Shown here piece by piece: positions 23,801-30,779 of a stretch of 32,889 bases of DNA. The notes under the pieces were generated by a model that saw nothing but the letters and a program-made list of their open reading frames with translations, was not told the origin of the DNA and made no database searches. The stretch is taken from IMG/VR virus record IMGVR_UViG_3300020578_000267, positions 1 through 32,889 of that record. One strand, given 5' to 3'. Source of the DNA: a virus. Position 1 is the first letter of the stretch; the number at the start of each line of letters is the position of its first letter. A program made the position numbers and the translations under genes.

Positions 23801-26800
23801 CCTTATATTGATACCTACAGAGCAAATGATATTATTGATGTAAGGCCCAGAGTTTCACCATATGATCAAGCAACCAATATTTATTCTCCATTTGAATATG
23901 CGGCAAGAACATACTCAGCATCAACAAACTCAAGCCAATTTAATATAGCAAAGGATAAAAATATCATAGTTTCTTATGATTATTATCTGGGAAGAATCGA
24001 TAAACTATATTTAAATAAATTTGGAGAATTTTTTGTAAGTAGTGGTGTGCCATCATTAAAGCCACAAAATCCTAAAGATATTGAAACAGCATTAGAAGTG
24101 GCTACAATTTTAATGCCTCCATATGTTTACAATTCTAACGATGTAAAAGTTCAATTATCTACGCATAAACGTTATAGAATGCAAGACATTGCAAGACTTG
24201 AGGATAGGCTGAAAAATGTAGAATACTACACTTCGTTATCTTTATTAGAGAGTGACACTAAAAATTTAACTTTAAAGGATGGTCAAACCGGATTAGATAG
24301 ATTTAAGACCGGATTCTTTGTTGATAATTTTAAATCAGATTTTGCAGGTTCTTTAGGAAATCCAAATCATAAATGCAGTATTGATACCCTAGAAGGACAT
24401 TTGAGACCACAACACTACACAACTTCGATTGACCTTTTACTTGGATCTGAAGCTGTAGTTGGCGCAGCAAATACATCTAACCCAGATGCAGATTTGAGAT
24501 TTGTTAAAGACTTGGGAAATCCAAATACAGTAAAAGTTGGAGATGTAGTCTGTTTAAAATATACAGATAAACAATGGTTGCAAAATAAGTTTGCAACTAG
24601 AATTGTAAACGTAAATCCTTTTAATGTTGTTAATTGGATTGGTGCAATTGAATTAAATCCTGCTACTGATACTTGGATTGAAACAAAGGGAACCAAAAAA
24701 ACAGTTGACCAGGAAGGAACCTATAATACAACTATTCAACAATTAGGGGTTGATACAAACACTGGATTATCACCTATTACGTGGGGAGCTTGGGAAACTA
24801 CTTGGACTGGAACCGTAGAAACAGGTAGAAAAAATATGGGTTCCATTTATATTGGAACTAAAGAAACTGGTAGAACTAGTTGGAGAGGCGGATATCAAAA
24901 AGGTAGAGGTATTCCAGAATGGACAAAGATTGATTATCAAGATCAATATACTGATTTTGCTAATGTAACTACTTTAACAACTACTAAACAATCTAGGCAG
25001 GGAATTCAATATAAAGTAAGCGAACAATTTGATTATGTGAATTTGGGAACTAAGGTAGTGTCTACTGAAGTTATTCATACTATGAGATCAAGGAATGTTG
25101 AGTTTATTGCAAAAAGACTGAAACCAAAAACTCAGATGTATGCATTTTTTGATAATGTTGATATGAATAAATACGCAACACCAAAATTAGTTGAAGTGCA
25201 GATGGTTAGTGGTACATTTGCTGTTGGAGAAGCAATACAAGGAACTTCTGGAACTACTGCTGTAAGAGCTAGATTGGCAAAACCAAATCATAAATATGGA
25301 CCCTACAACAGTCCTACCCAGGTATATACTGAAAATCCTTATATACCTACTGAATCAATACCTTCTTCATATTCTAGCACGTCAACAATATTGAATTTAG
25401 ACACTGCATCTTTAGAACTGCAATCCTCGGCTGGATATTATGGTTTTATTATTAGCGATATGCAATTAAAAGGTGAGACAAGTGGTGCGATTGCAAAGGT
25501 AACAAAAGTCAGATTAGTAACTGATTCTGCCGGAACATTAATAGGATCATTGTTTATTCCTAACGCAACATTACCTTCATCACCTTCTTTTGAAACCGGA
25601 ACAAAAACATTTACACTTACAACTAGTTCTATTAACACTACAATATCTGGAGCTACAGACAGCACTGCATCAACTAATTTTGTTTCTTCCGGAACCCTTA
25701 ATAATACAGAAGAAACAACTTTAAGAATTAGAAATGCAAAAGTTGAACAAATTGCTAAAACTGATGAAAGAACTTTAACTTCTGAAAAAACGGAAACTGT
25801 TGCTAGTACTTCATTTAAGAATAGAAGTATTACACAACAGCGTTGGGTGGATCCACTTGCACAATCTTTTGAAGTTCCTGACGAAACTGGAATTTTTATA
25901 ACCAAAGTTGATGTCTTCTTTAAGACAAAAGATACTAAAGGATTACCAATTACAGCACAAATCAGAACTATGCAAACTGGTTTGCCCACTACAGAAATTT
26001 TGCCTTTTGGCGAAATAATCTTAGATCCAGTTGATGTTAAAACCTCAGATTCGGGATCTGTTGCTACTACATTTACTTTTCCTTCACCAGTTTATTGTGA
26101 AACTGGTAAGTCATATGCAGTAGTTCTTCTTTCGGCGTCTGACGAATATAACGTCTTTATTTCTAGAATGGGTGAAGAAGATGTAACTACTGTAAATAAA
26201 GTAGAGTCTGAAAAAATTATTGTATCACAACAACCTTTATTAGGATCTTTGTTTAAATCTCAAAATGGTGCCACATGGGATCCAAGTCAACTTGAAGACC
26301 TTAAATTAACAATATATAGAGCAGATTTTTATAAGGGATCTTCTACTGTTAGATTCTATAATCCAGATTTAGATGTTGGTAACAGACAGATAGTTACATT
26401 AAAGCCAAATCCACTTGATTGTATTTCCAGATCATTAATAGTTGGACTTGGAAAGAGTTTAACTACTTCTGAAGTTACTGATCTTACTAGTGGAGTTACA
26501 ATACTTCAAAACAATAACGGAAACTTCAGGGGTAATTTGAAAAGTGTCGTCGGATCAATTGGTATTGGCAGCACGTTATCAGTAACTTCTCCTGGATCTG
26601 CATTTACGACTGGATTTAAAACTTATTCAAATGTGAACGTAATAGCGTTAACTGGCAGCGGTGTCGGCGCAAAAGTCAATCTGAGTGTACAAGGTGGAGT
26701 TGCAATTGCAGCTACCGTATCTGTTGGTGGCACTGGATATGTTTATGGAGATGCTTTAGAAGTTGATTATAGCCAAACTGATAATTTGGGCAACAACCTG

Positions 26801-28348
26801 ATTCTTTCTATACCAAATAATATTGGGGTAATCTCTGCATTCAATTCTTTACTTATTGACAGAGTTCAAGGAACTCCACAACAAAACTCAACTGATATCT
26901 TATTCTATGTTGGCACTGCTGGAACAGTCTCTTTATCAAATGCCAATGTTACGTATATCAAAACTATCTCAGATGGACTTCATTTTAAAGTAAGTCATTA
27001 TAACCATGGAATGTATGCTACGAATGATAGGGTTGTTCTTTCTGGATTAGAATCAGATCTGAAACCGCAAACATTGAATTCCTCATATACTGCATCTTCA
27101 ACTGATTCAATTATAGTCAATTCTGTTGGAATCTTTACTAGTTTTGAAAATATTCCGGTATCTTCTTTGAACCCTGGATATATTTTGATTGATACTGAAG
27201 TTATTAAATATACTGGAGTTGTAACTTCTACTAATTCTCTAACTGGTATATCTAGAAAAGTAGACGGAACAATTGGTGGATCTTACTCTAGCGGTATTTC
27301 TGTTTACAAGTATGAGCTTAATGGAGTTTCTTTGAGAAGGATCAATAAAACTCATAATTTATCAGCTGCAAATCAAACAATTTATCCAAATGATTTGGAT
27401 TTCTATTATATTAAGGTTGGTATGAATACTGGAGGAACAGATAGAACAACAGGAAACGCAAACGGGTTCCCAGAATTATTCTTCAAGGCAGATAAATCTT
27501 GCGGATCTTATGATATTGTTCCTTTAATGGGATCTCCAAAAGGACCAAAAGCAACACAAAATATACCTTTTAATTCATTTTTAACTAATTTCCAAATAAT
27601 GTTACCTGAGAAAACTAACATTACGGCGAAAGCACGAACATTCTCTGCGTCAACTCCCGACAGTAACTTAATTTCTTTTGTCGATCAGGGGTTTGAAGAT
27701 ATTTCTTTAGTAAAAACTAATGAACTCTCCAGTCCAAGATTGGTAGCATCACAAATCAATGAAAATACATATTTACAAGATTTTCCTGGAAATAAGTCTT
27801 TTACAATAGAATTAGAATTAACTAGTCAAGATACTAAAGTGTCTCCAATGATAGATTTGGATAGAACGAATGTAATTACTATTGCAAATAGAATCAATTC
27901 AAAAGTTAAAAATTACGCAACTGATGGCAGAGTTAATTCTCTAACTGATGATCCAACTGCTGCTACTTACTTAAGTAAAATTGTTCGTCTTGAAAAGGCA
28001 GCAGATAATTTAAAGGTGTATTTTGATGCACTTAGACATTCAAGTAGTGACATCAGAGTTTGTTATAGATTGTTTAGAGGTGATTCAAATTCAGCACCAC
28101 TTTGGGAACTTTTCCCTGGGTATAATAATTTGGATGATAATGGACAAGTTAAAAATGCAAAAGATAATAATGGATTACCAGACAAAAAAGTATTGTCCGC
28201 TTCTTCAGAAGAAGATTTCAGATCCTATGAGTTTACAGCTTCATTCTTACCGCAATTTAAAGGATTCCAAATAAAAATTCTGATGTCTGGAACTAATTCT
28301 TCTTTTGTTCCTTTAATAAGAGATTTGAGAGCAATAGCATCAATATAA
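20846..28348 (+). CDS. Giant DUF4815 virion structural protein (2500 aa)
   Basis: The N-terminus ASPYFDDFDVTKGYQRVLFK, PIQARELTTSQSILQNQIEK and FFKEGSVVIPGS is the DUF4815 signature found in virion proteins of many myophages. Conserved blocks continue with PGADRLKITATLG, FVELMRVENG and LARRTYDESGDYYVKP (about 250-320). A helical segment YRMQDIARLEDRLKNVEYYT sits near 1110. WVDPLAQSFEVPDETGIFIT near 1667 opens a second, beta-rich conserved region. An IDTEVIKYTG module lies at about 2088-2156, and GETSGxIAKV occurs twice (about 104 and 1545). It occupies the gene 9/10 slot, so a baseplate periphery or fibre-attachment role is likely, but I do not equate it with T4 gp9 or gp10. GGAG at 20829-20832 is rather far from the ATG. 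Confidence 0.85.
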   Translation: MAQNTNLNASPYFDDFDVTKGYQRVLFKPGTPIQARELTTSQSILQNQIEKFGKHFFKEGSVVIPGSIAYDPEYSCVQIDPTHLGISVSFYIDKLVGKLIKGETSGVIAKVESYITNTQSENDNYTLYIKYQSSSDTNFSSNTFVDGENLISLENIDYTTAVILENSSFATSIVTGSVETGSAAKIDQGVYFIRGFFIDVYAQTVILDQYSNLPSYRIGLNILEELSVASQSNPDLYDNARGFSNFAAPGADRLKITATLGKKSLDDFNDENFVELMRVENGILKKFTKKEDPNLITDELARRTYDESGDYYVKPYSVIAKESLNNKIGNNGVFQYNQLTKQGNTPSDDLLTLQISPGKAYVRGYEVETLNTINFDLAKPRTTASVKNITLPFSLGNQLEINNVFGGVKVGFGATSQVKLYSQRTSTPGTASGIEVGIARVYDLKLKNTQYSNATTIFEGSVYDVQTYTYLTINSTITLNLPAFIEGKNSSASGYLAKVATNTDQLILYQVSGTFLQDESLLVNEVEISRTVTNIRDYSLSDVRQVVSLDGTSFTGDLLLSQPLLLSPQGTTFSISTASSGISTISASTSIFGIGIKTGDIISYTKSGQTVPTYNIVSEVNTAGKRIIVKPTTSVSGVCDGTLSISSITSTDVFKVIPVLTNTKESFLFTEYENTDIASVDLTSGEIIFRKSYDVTVSSNALTATLESGTDVTLVPFDEEDYTLVYSNGTNEPLTSSKFSISAGRTINLVQLTANGPATLTATLKKTGLKSRKKFYNRSTVLNITRSANSSSGITSTTLADGLTYSSIYGTRVQDKNISLQVADVSFVMGIFESSDSNQADLPKLELSNLNGNILNSKRGEMIYGESSQAMAVLVENNGSNTIEIVYVNENSFVADEKIIFVESNLTANVVKFIEGDRNIINDFIIDYGQEREIANYAYITRKEGIIAPTKKLKIIYHNYVIDPADTGDFVTVTSYDKERFSNDLPYIDTYRANDIIDVRPRVSPYDQATNIYSPFEYAARTYSASTNSSQFNIAKDKNIIVSYDYYLGRIDKLYLNKFGEFFVSSGVPSLKPQNPKDIETALEVATILMPPYVYNSNDVKVQLSTHKRYRMQDIARLEDRLKNVEYYTSLSLLESDTKNLTLKDGQTGLDRFKTGFFVDNFKSDFAGSLGNPNHKCSIDTLEGHLRPQHYTTSIDLLLGSEAVVGAANTSNPDADLRFVKDLGNPNTVKVGDVVCLKYTDKQWLQNKFATRIVNVNPFNVVNWIGAIELNPATDTWIETKGTKKTVDQEGTYNTTIQQLGVDTNTGLSPITWGAWETTWTGTVETGRKNMGSIYIGTKETGRTSWRGGYQKGRGIPEWTKIDYQDQYTDFANVTTLTTTKQSRQGIQYKVSEQFDYVNLGTKVVSTEVIHTMRSRNVEFIAKRLKPKTQMYAFFDNVDMNKYATPKLVEVQMVSGTFAVGEAIQGTSGTTAVRARLAKPNHKYGPYNSPTQVYTENPYIPTESIPSSYSSTSTILNLDTASLELQSSAGYYGFIISDMQLKGETSGAIAKVTKVRLVTDSAGTLIGSLFIPNATLPSSPSFETGTKTFTLTTSSINTTISGATDSTASTNFVSSGTLNNTEETTLRIRNAKVEQIAKTDERTLTSEKTETVASTSFKNRSITQQRWVDPLAQSFEVPDETGIFITKVDVFFKTKDTKGLPITAQIRTMQTGLPTTEILPFGEIILDPVDVKTSDSGSVATTFTFPSPVYCETGKSYAVVLLSASDEYNVFISRMGEEDVTTVNKVESEKIIVSQQPLLGSLFKSQNGATWDPSQLEDLKLTIYRADFYKGSSTVRFYNPDLDVGNRQIVTLKPNPLDCISRSLIVGLGKSLTTSEVTDLTSGVTILQNNNGNFRGNLKSVVGSIGIGSTLSVTSPGSAFTTGFKTYSNVNVIALTGSGVGAKVNLSVQGGVAIAATVSVGGTGYVYGDALEVDYSQTDNLGNNLILSIPNNIGVISAFNSLLIDRVQGTPQQNSTDILFYVGTAGTVSLSNANVTYIKTISDGLHFKVSHYNHGMYATNDRVVLSGLESDLKPQTLNSSYTASSTDSIIVNSVGIFTSFENIPVSSLNPGYILIDTEVIKYTGVVTSTNSLTGISRKVDGTIGGSYSSGISVYKYELNGVSLRRINKTHNLSAANQTIYPNDLDFYYIKVGMNTGGTDRTTGNANGFPELFFKADKSCGSYDIVPLMGSPKGPKATQNIPFNSFLTNFQIMLPEKTNITAKARTFSASTPDSNLISFVDQGFEDISLVKTNELSSPRLVASQINENTYLQDFPGNKSFTIELELTSQDTKVSPMIDLDRTNVITIANRINSKVKNYATDGRVNSLTDDPTAATYLSKIVRLEKAADNLKVYFDALRHSSSDIRVCYRLFRGDSNSAPLWELFPGYNNLDDNGQVKNAKDNNGLPDKKVLSASSEEDFRSYEFTASFLPQFKGFQIKILMSGTNSSFVPLIRDLRAIASI

Positions 28349-28349
28349 T

Positions 28350-28595
28350 ATGGAATTAATACCAGTAGAAGGAAATAGTGGATTATTTCGTGATTCTAAG
28401 TCAGGAGCAATTTTAAATTGTTCTGGAAACGAGTTTTCTGCATATCTGCAGACTAAAGAAAGAAAATTAAAAGAAATTGAACAATTTAATACTATGAATG
28501 ATAAAATTGAACAACTTGGGAATTTAAAAAATGATGTGGATGAATTAAAAAATATGATGAAATTGATTCTATCAAAATTGGATTCTGAATCATAA
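28350..28595 (+). CDS. 81-aa coiled-coil protein
   Basis: The product has 81 residues. The N-terminal third (LIPVEGNSGLFRDSKSGAIL) is the kind of short beta motif seen in small T4-like cyanophage proteins. From about residue 33 it becomes a long charged helix with heptad-like hydrophobics (KLKEIEQFNTMNDKIEQLGN ... VDELKNMMKLILSKL), probably a coiled coil. It starts one base after the stop of the DUF4815 gene, so it is almost certainly co-translated with it. A role as a small trimerising virion component or assembly helper is inference. No Shine-Dalgarno is visible. Its stop TAA falls inside the next late-promoter motif. Confidence 0.8.
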   Translation: MELIPVEGNSGLFRDSKSGAILNCSGNEFSAYLQTKERKLKEIEQFNTMNDKIEQLGNLKNDVDELKNMMKLILSKLDSES

Positions 28596-28598
28596 ATA
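28591..28598 (+). promoter_or_regulatory. Late-promoter-like CATAAATA
   Basis: CATAAATA includes the TAA stop (28593-28595) of the 81-aa gene and lies 20 bases before ATG 28619. It matches the T4-type late motif NATAAATA and would drive the 110-aa and 225-aa genes. Confidence 0.55.
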
Positions 28599-28618
28599 TT
28601 TAAAAATGGATTCCCATA

Positions 28619-28951
28619 ATGGCGGCAAGGAATGTAAACTTAGTTCTTGAACAAGGGGTTGACTTTCAAGCCACCTTTACAATCAGGAATACCAACAACG
28701 CACCATTAAACTTAACAGGATATACTGGTATTTCTTCTATCAGGAAACATCCAACATCTTCAACTTCATATCCACTAACTTTAAGTTTTCCAGATAGAAT
28801 TAATGGAAAAATCGTTGTCTCCATGGGGTTTACTGCAACCGATTCCATTGAAGGTGGTCGTTATGTTTATGATGTTATCTTGATATCTCCAAATTCTTAT
28901 AGAACCCGAGCTGTTCAAGGAAATGTTTTAGTAACTCCAGGAGTCTCCTAA
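28619..28951 (+). CDS. 110-aa beta-sandwich virion protein
   Basis: The protein has 110 residues and begins AARNVNLVLEQGVDFQATFT, followed by LNLTGYTGISSIRKHP and GGRYVYDVILIS. It ends with RTRAVQGNVLVTPGVS. The alternating hydrophobic pattern implies an all-beta, Ig-like fold. Proteins of this shape (dF..T...., LtGyt, YDv) occur beside tail-fibre and baseplate genes in many myophages and resemble the N-terminal domain of upper-baseplate proteins, although I cannot name the family securely. ATG 28619 is chosen because the nearby ATG at 28606 is out of frame. No good Shine-Dalgarno is seen. The stop overlaps the next start (TAATG). Confidence 0.8.
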   Translation: MAARNVNLVLEQGVDFQATFTIRNTNNAPLNLTGYTGISSIRKHPTSSTSYPLTLSFPDRINGKIVVSMGFTATDSIEGGRYVYDVILISPNSYRTRAVQGNVLVTPGVS

Positions 28952-29628
28952 TGACAGATTACTTAGTAACATTAAATGAACCAGGTGCATATAGAATTGG
29001 TGTTGATTATGAAATTCCTACTAAATCAATTCAATATGGTAACATTATCTTAGATGACATAAGTTCACAATTTAACGGATCAATTTCAACATTTGTTCTT
29101 ACTGAAAATGCGACTTCTTATGTTCCTATTAATGACCAACAACTTTTGGTAATGCTTGATGGATCTATTTTACAACCAGGGAAAGATTATACTTTATCCA
29201 CAAATAATATAATATTTACAACTGCACCAACAAATGGTCAAGATTGCACTATTGTCGCTTTAGCCGCAACTGCAGATTTAACTAGAACGATTAATTATAT
29301 AATTGATAGTGGATCTATTGCAATGATAACAGGAAATAAAGGATCATTAACTGTTGATGTAACAGGGGTTTTAGAATCTTTAGTGATATTATCAGACCAA
29401 CAAGGCAATTTAACACTGGACATTAAAAAGTCAAGTTATTCAACATTTCCCACTTTTACCTCAATTGTTGGTGGGGTATATCCACAAATGTCCAATGCAA
29501 GAAAAGTTCGTGATGATGATTTAACCGGATGGACAAAAACAATAACAGCTGGAGATATTCTCACTTTTGACGTTATTGCTGTAAATAATATTACCAGATT
29601 TCTAATCTCTTTAAAATTAAAATTATAA
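28951..29628 (+). CDS. 225-aa tail-fibre-type protein with DDIS-FNG domain
   Basis: The start overlaps the previous stop as TAATG and has AGGAG at 28939-28943, seven bases upstream. Residues about 30-108 form the DDISSQFNG ... LLVMLDGSILQPGKDYTL ... IIFTTAPTNGQ unit that also occurs in the giant gp7-like protein. Residues about 118-225 form a C-terminal beta domain (VLESLVILSDQQGNLTLDIK, FPTFTSIVG, DLTGWTKTITAGDILTFDVI) common at the ends of phage tail fibres and receptor-associated proteins. The combination suggests a small fibre or adhesin-like virion protein; the receptor is unknown. It is likely made together with the 110-aa protein. Confidence 0.82.
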   Translation: MTDYLVTLNEPGAYRIGVDYEIPTKSIQYGNIILDDISSQFNGSISTFVLTENATSYVPINDQQLLVMLDGSILQPGKDYTLSTNNIIFTTAPTNGQDCTIVALAATADLTRTINYIIDSGSIAMITGNKGSLTVDVTGVLESLVILSDQQGNLTLDIKKSSYSTFPTFTSIVGGVYPQMSNARKVRDDDLTGWTKTITAGDILTFDVIAVNNITRFLISLKLKL

Positions 29629-29631
29629 ATA
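29624..29631 (+). promoter_or_regulatory. Late-promoter TATAAATA before the 335-aa gene
   Basis: TATAAATA is the exact T4 late-promoter consensus. The upstream stop TAA (29626-29628) is embedded in it. It lies in a 46-base gap, 43 bases before ATG 29675, leaving room for an untranslated leader with a strong ribosome binding site. Confidence 0.65.
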
Positions 29632-29659
29632 AAGATAGTTATTAAAATTCATAACCTGT

Positions 29660-29666
29660 AGGGGAG
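29660..29666 (+). promoter_or_regulatory. Strong Shine-Dalgarno AGGGGAG
   Basis: AGGGGAG ends eight bases before ATG 29675. It is the strongest ribosome binding site in a window where most long genes lack one, so the 335-aa protein may be made in larger amounts than its neighbours. Confidence 0.65.
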
Positions 29667-29674
29667 TTGTTTAA

Positions 29675-30682
29675 ATGGCACTATTAGTTCCAAATATTGG
29701 AGAACTTGAGTCACTCAGATACTTGGTTGCAAACAACAACCACACTGCAAGTCTTGCTGACCAGTCTCCCAGAAACTTAGTTTTAAAACTTTTTACAAGT
29801 AACACCACTCCAGCTGAGTCGGATGTCCCTTCTGATTCCAGATATTATGAACCATATGGAATTGGAAATACCAATGCTTATGGATTTGCTCCTACCACAG
29901 GGTATCCATATTGTGTAAACAATAGAGGAGATCAGACATATACATCTCAGACTGGTATTCTTCTCAATGGTTCTCGTTGGAGAATTAATCAAGTAGGTTC
30001 TGGTACAACTGCAACATATCCAGAACAAACTTTTACATTCACTGGAGATGCTGGTGATGTTTATGGTTACTATGTAACTCGTGCAAACAACATGCCTGTT
30101 GCTGTACAAGGCGTTGTTCACTATGCCTCGGTTGGTATCGGTACTACAGTTACCAAGGGTGACAATACTGATCCAGTAATTGGTGTTATTGGTAACTCTT
30201 ATATCACAATTGATCCAGATCAAAGCGTAGACGATTTAACTTTGGGAATGGTTGTTGGTGGAAACGCAGGAATTCAAACAGGAACTACAGTTATAGGTAT
30301 TGACAGAGCATTAAAAGTAATTTATTTAGATAAAGTTCTTATCGATAATATTCAAGTTGCTACTGATTCAAGTGTTACCTTCAGTTTTGGTAAAATTGCA
30401 GTAACCAATCACCAACTAGTTGCTGGAGATGTACTTTACATTGCTGCCGGAACTGGTAATACTACATTAACATCTAATGTTTATACAGTATTCTCTGTTC
30501 CTAATGCAAACGAGTTTCACACTACTCCCGCTTTGACAGCAACACCAAATTCAAGTGCTGGTTTAAGTACCGCAACTCTTTATAGTTCTGTAATGTATGC
30601 AGAAAGATTTACAAATGGTCCATACACCATTCAAAATAACGGTGACCAAATCAAGATCACATTGAATGTTGCTCTTGACTGA
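29675..30682 (+). CDS. 335-aa virion structural protein
   Basis: The protein has 335 residues with N-terminal ALLVPNIGELESLRYLVANN and LVLKLFTSNTTPAESD, a beginning I associate with cyanophage virion proteins whose exact role is unknown. The rest is beta-rich with many Gly, Thr and Asn and short aromatic segments (GYYVTRANNMP). The C-terminal third carries a VTNHQLVAGDVLYIA unit of the H-x-x-x-GD-V type present in the giant protein. Several traits suggest an abundant late protein: its own consensus late promoter, the best Shine-Dalgarno in the window and an intrinsic terminator just downstream. Base usage in this gene also appears somewhat less AT-rich. Alternatives are a fibre subunit or a capsid or tail decoration protein. 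Confidence 0.82.
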   Translation: MALLVPNIGELESLRYLVANNNHTASLADQSPRNLVLKLFTSNTTPAESDVPSDSRYYEPYGIGNTNAYGFAPTTGYPYCVNNRGDQTYTSQTGILLNGSRWRINQVGSGTTATYPEQTFTFTGDAGDVYGYYVTRANNMPVAVQGVVHYASVGIGTTVTKGDNTDPVIGVIGNSYITIDPDQSVDDLTLGMVVGGNAGIQTGTTVIGIDRALKVIYLDKVLIDNIQVATDSSVTFSFGKIAVTNHQLVAGDVLYIAAGTGNTTLTSNVYTVFSVPNANEFHTTPALTATPNSSAGLSTATLYSSVMYAERFTNGPYTIQNNGDQIKITLNVALD

Positions 30683-30718
30683 TTTATTTTAATAAAAAAA
30701 TATAATAAGTTATTGGTG

Positions 30719-30758
30719 GGAGGGTTGCTTTTTTATGGCGATCCTCCTTCTTTTTTAA
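30719..30758 (+). terminator. Rho-independent terminator
   Basis: GGAGGGTTGC (30719-30728) pairs with GCGATCCTCC (30738-30747) to give a ten-pair stem with two G-U wobbles and a nine-base loop. TTCTTTTTT follows at 30748-30756. It closes the 335-aa gene and separates it from the fibre-like gene starting at 30780. This 97-base gap contains nothing else recognisable and no NTAAATA motif. Confidence 0.85.
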
Positions 30759-30779
30759 AAAAGTTGTTGGACGACTTGC

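Noticed and set aside
25438-25989. 183-codon open frame on the - strand
   Set aside because: It lies wholly inside the DUF4815 gene, has composition typical of an antisense shadow (Val, Leu, Ser-rich), and has no promoter or neighbouring - strand gene.
28935-28950. CTCC-GGAG-CTCC inverted repeat as a terminator
   Set aside because: Arms are only four bases, no T-run follows, and the GGAG serves as the Shine-Dalgarno of the gene at 28951.
29783-30223. 146-codon open frame on the - strand
   Set aside because: It is an antisense shadow of the well-supported 335-aa gene, rich in Ile, Ser, Cys and Asn without any domain pattern.
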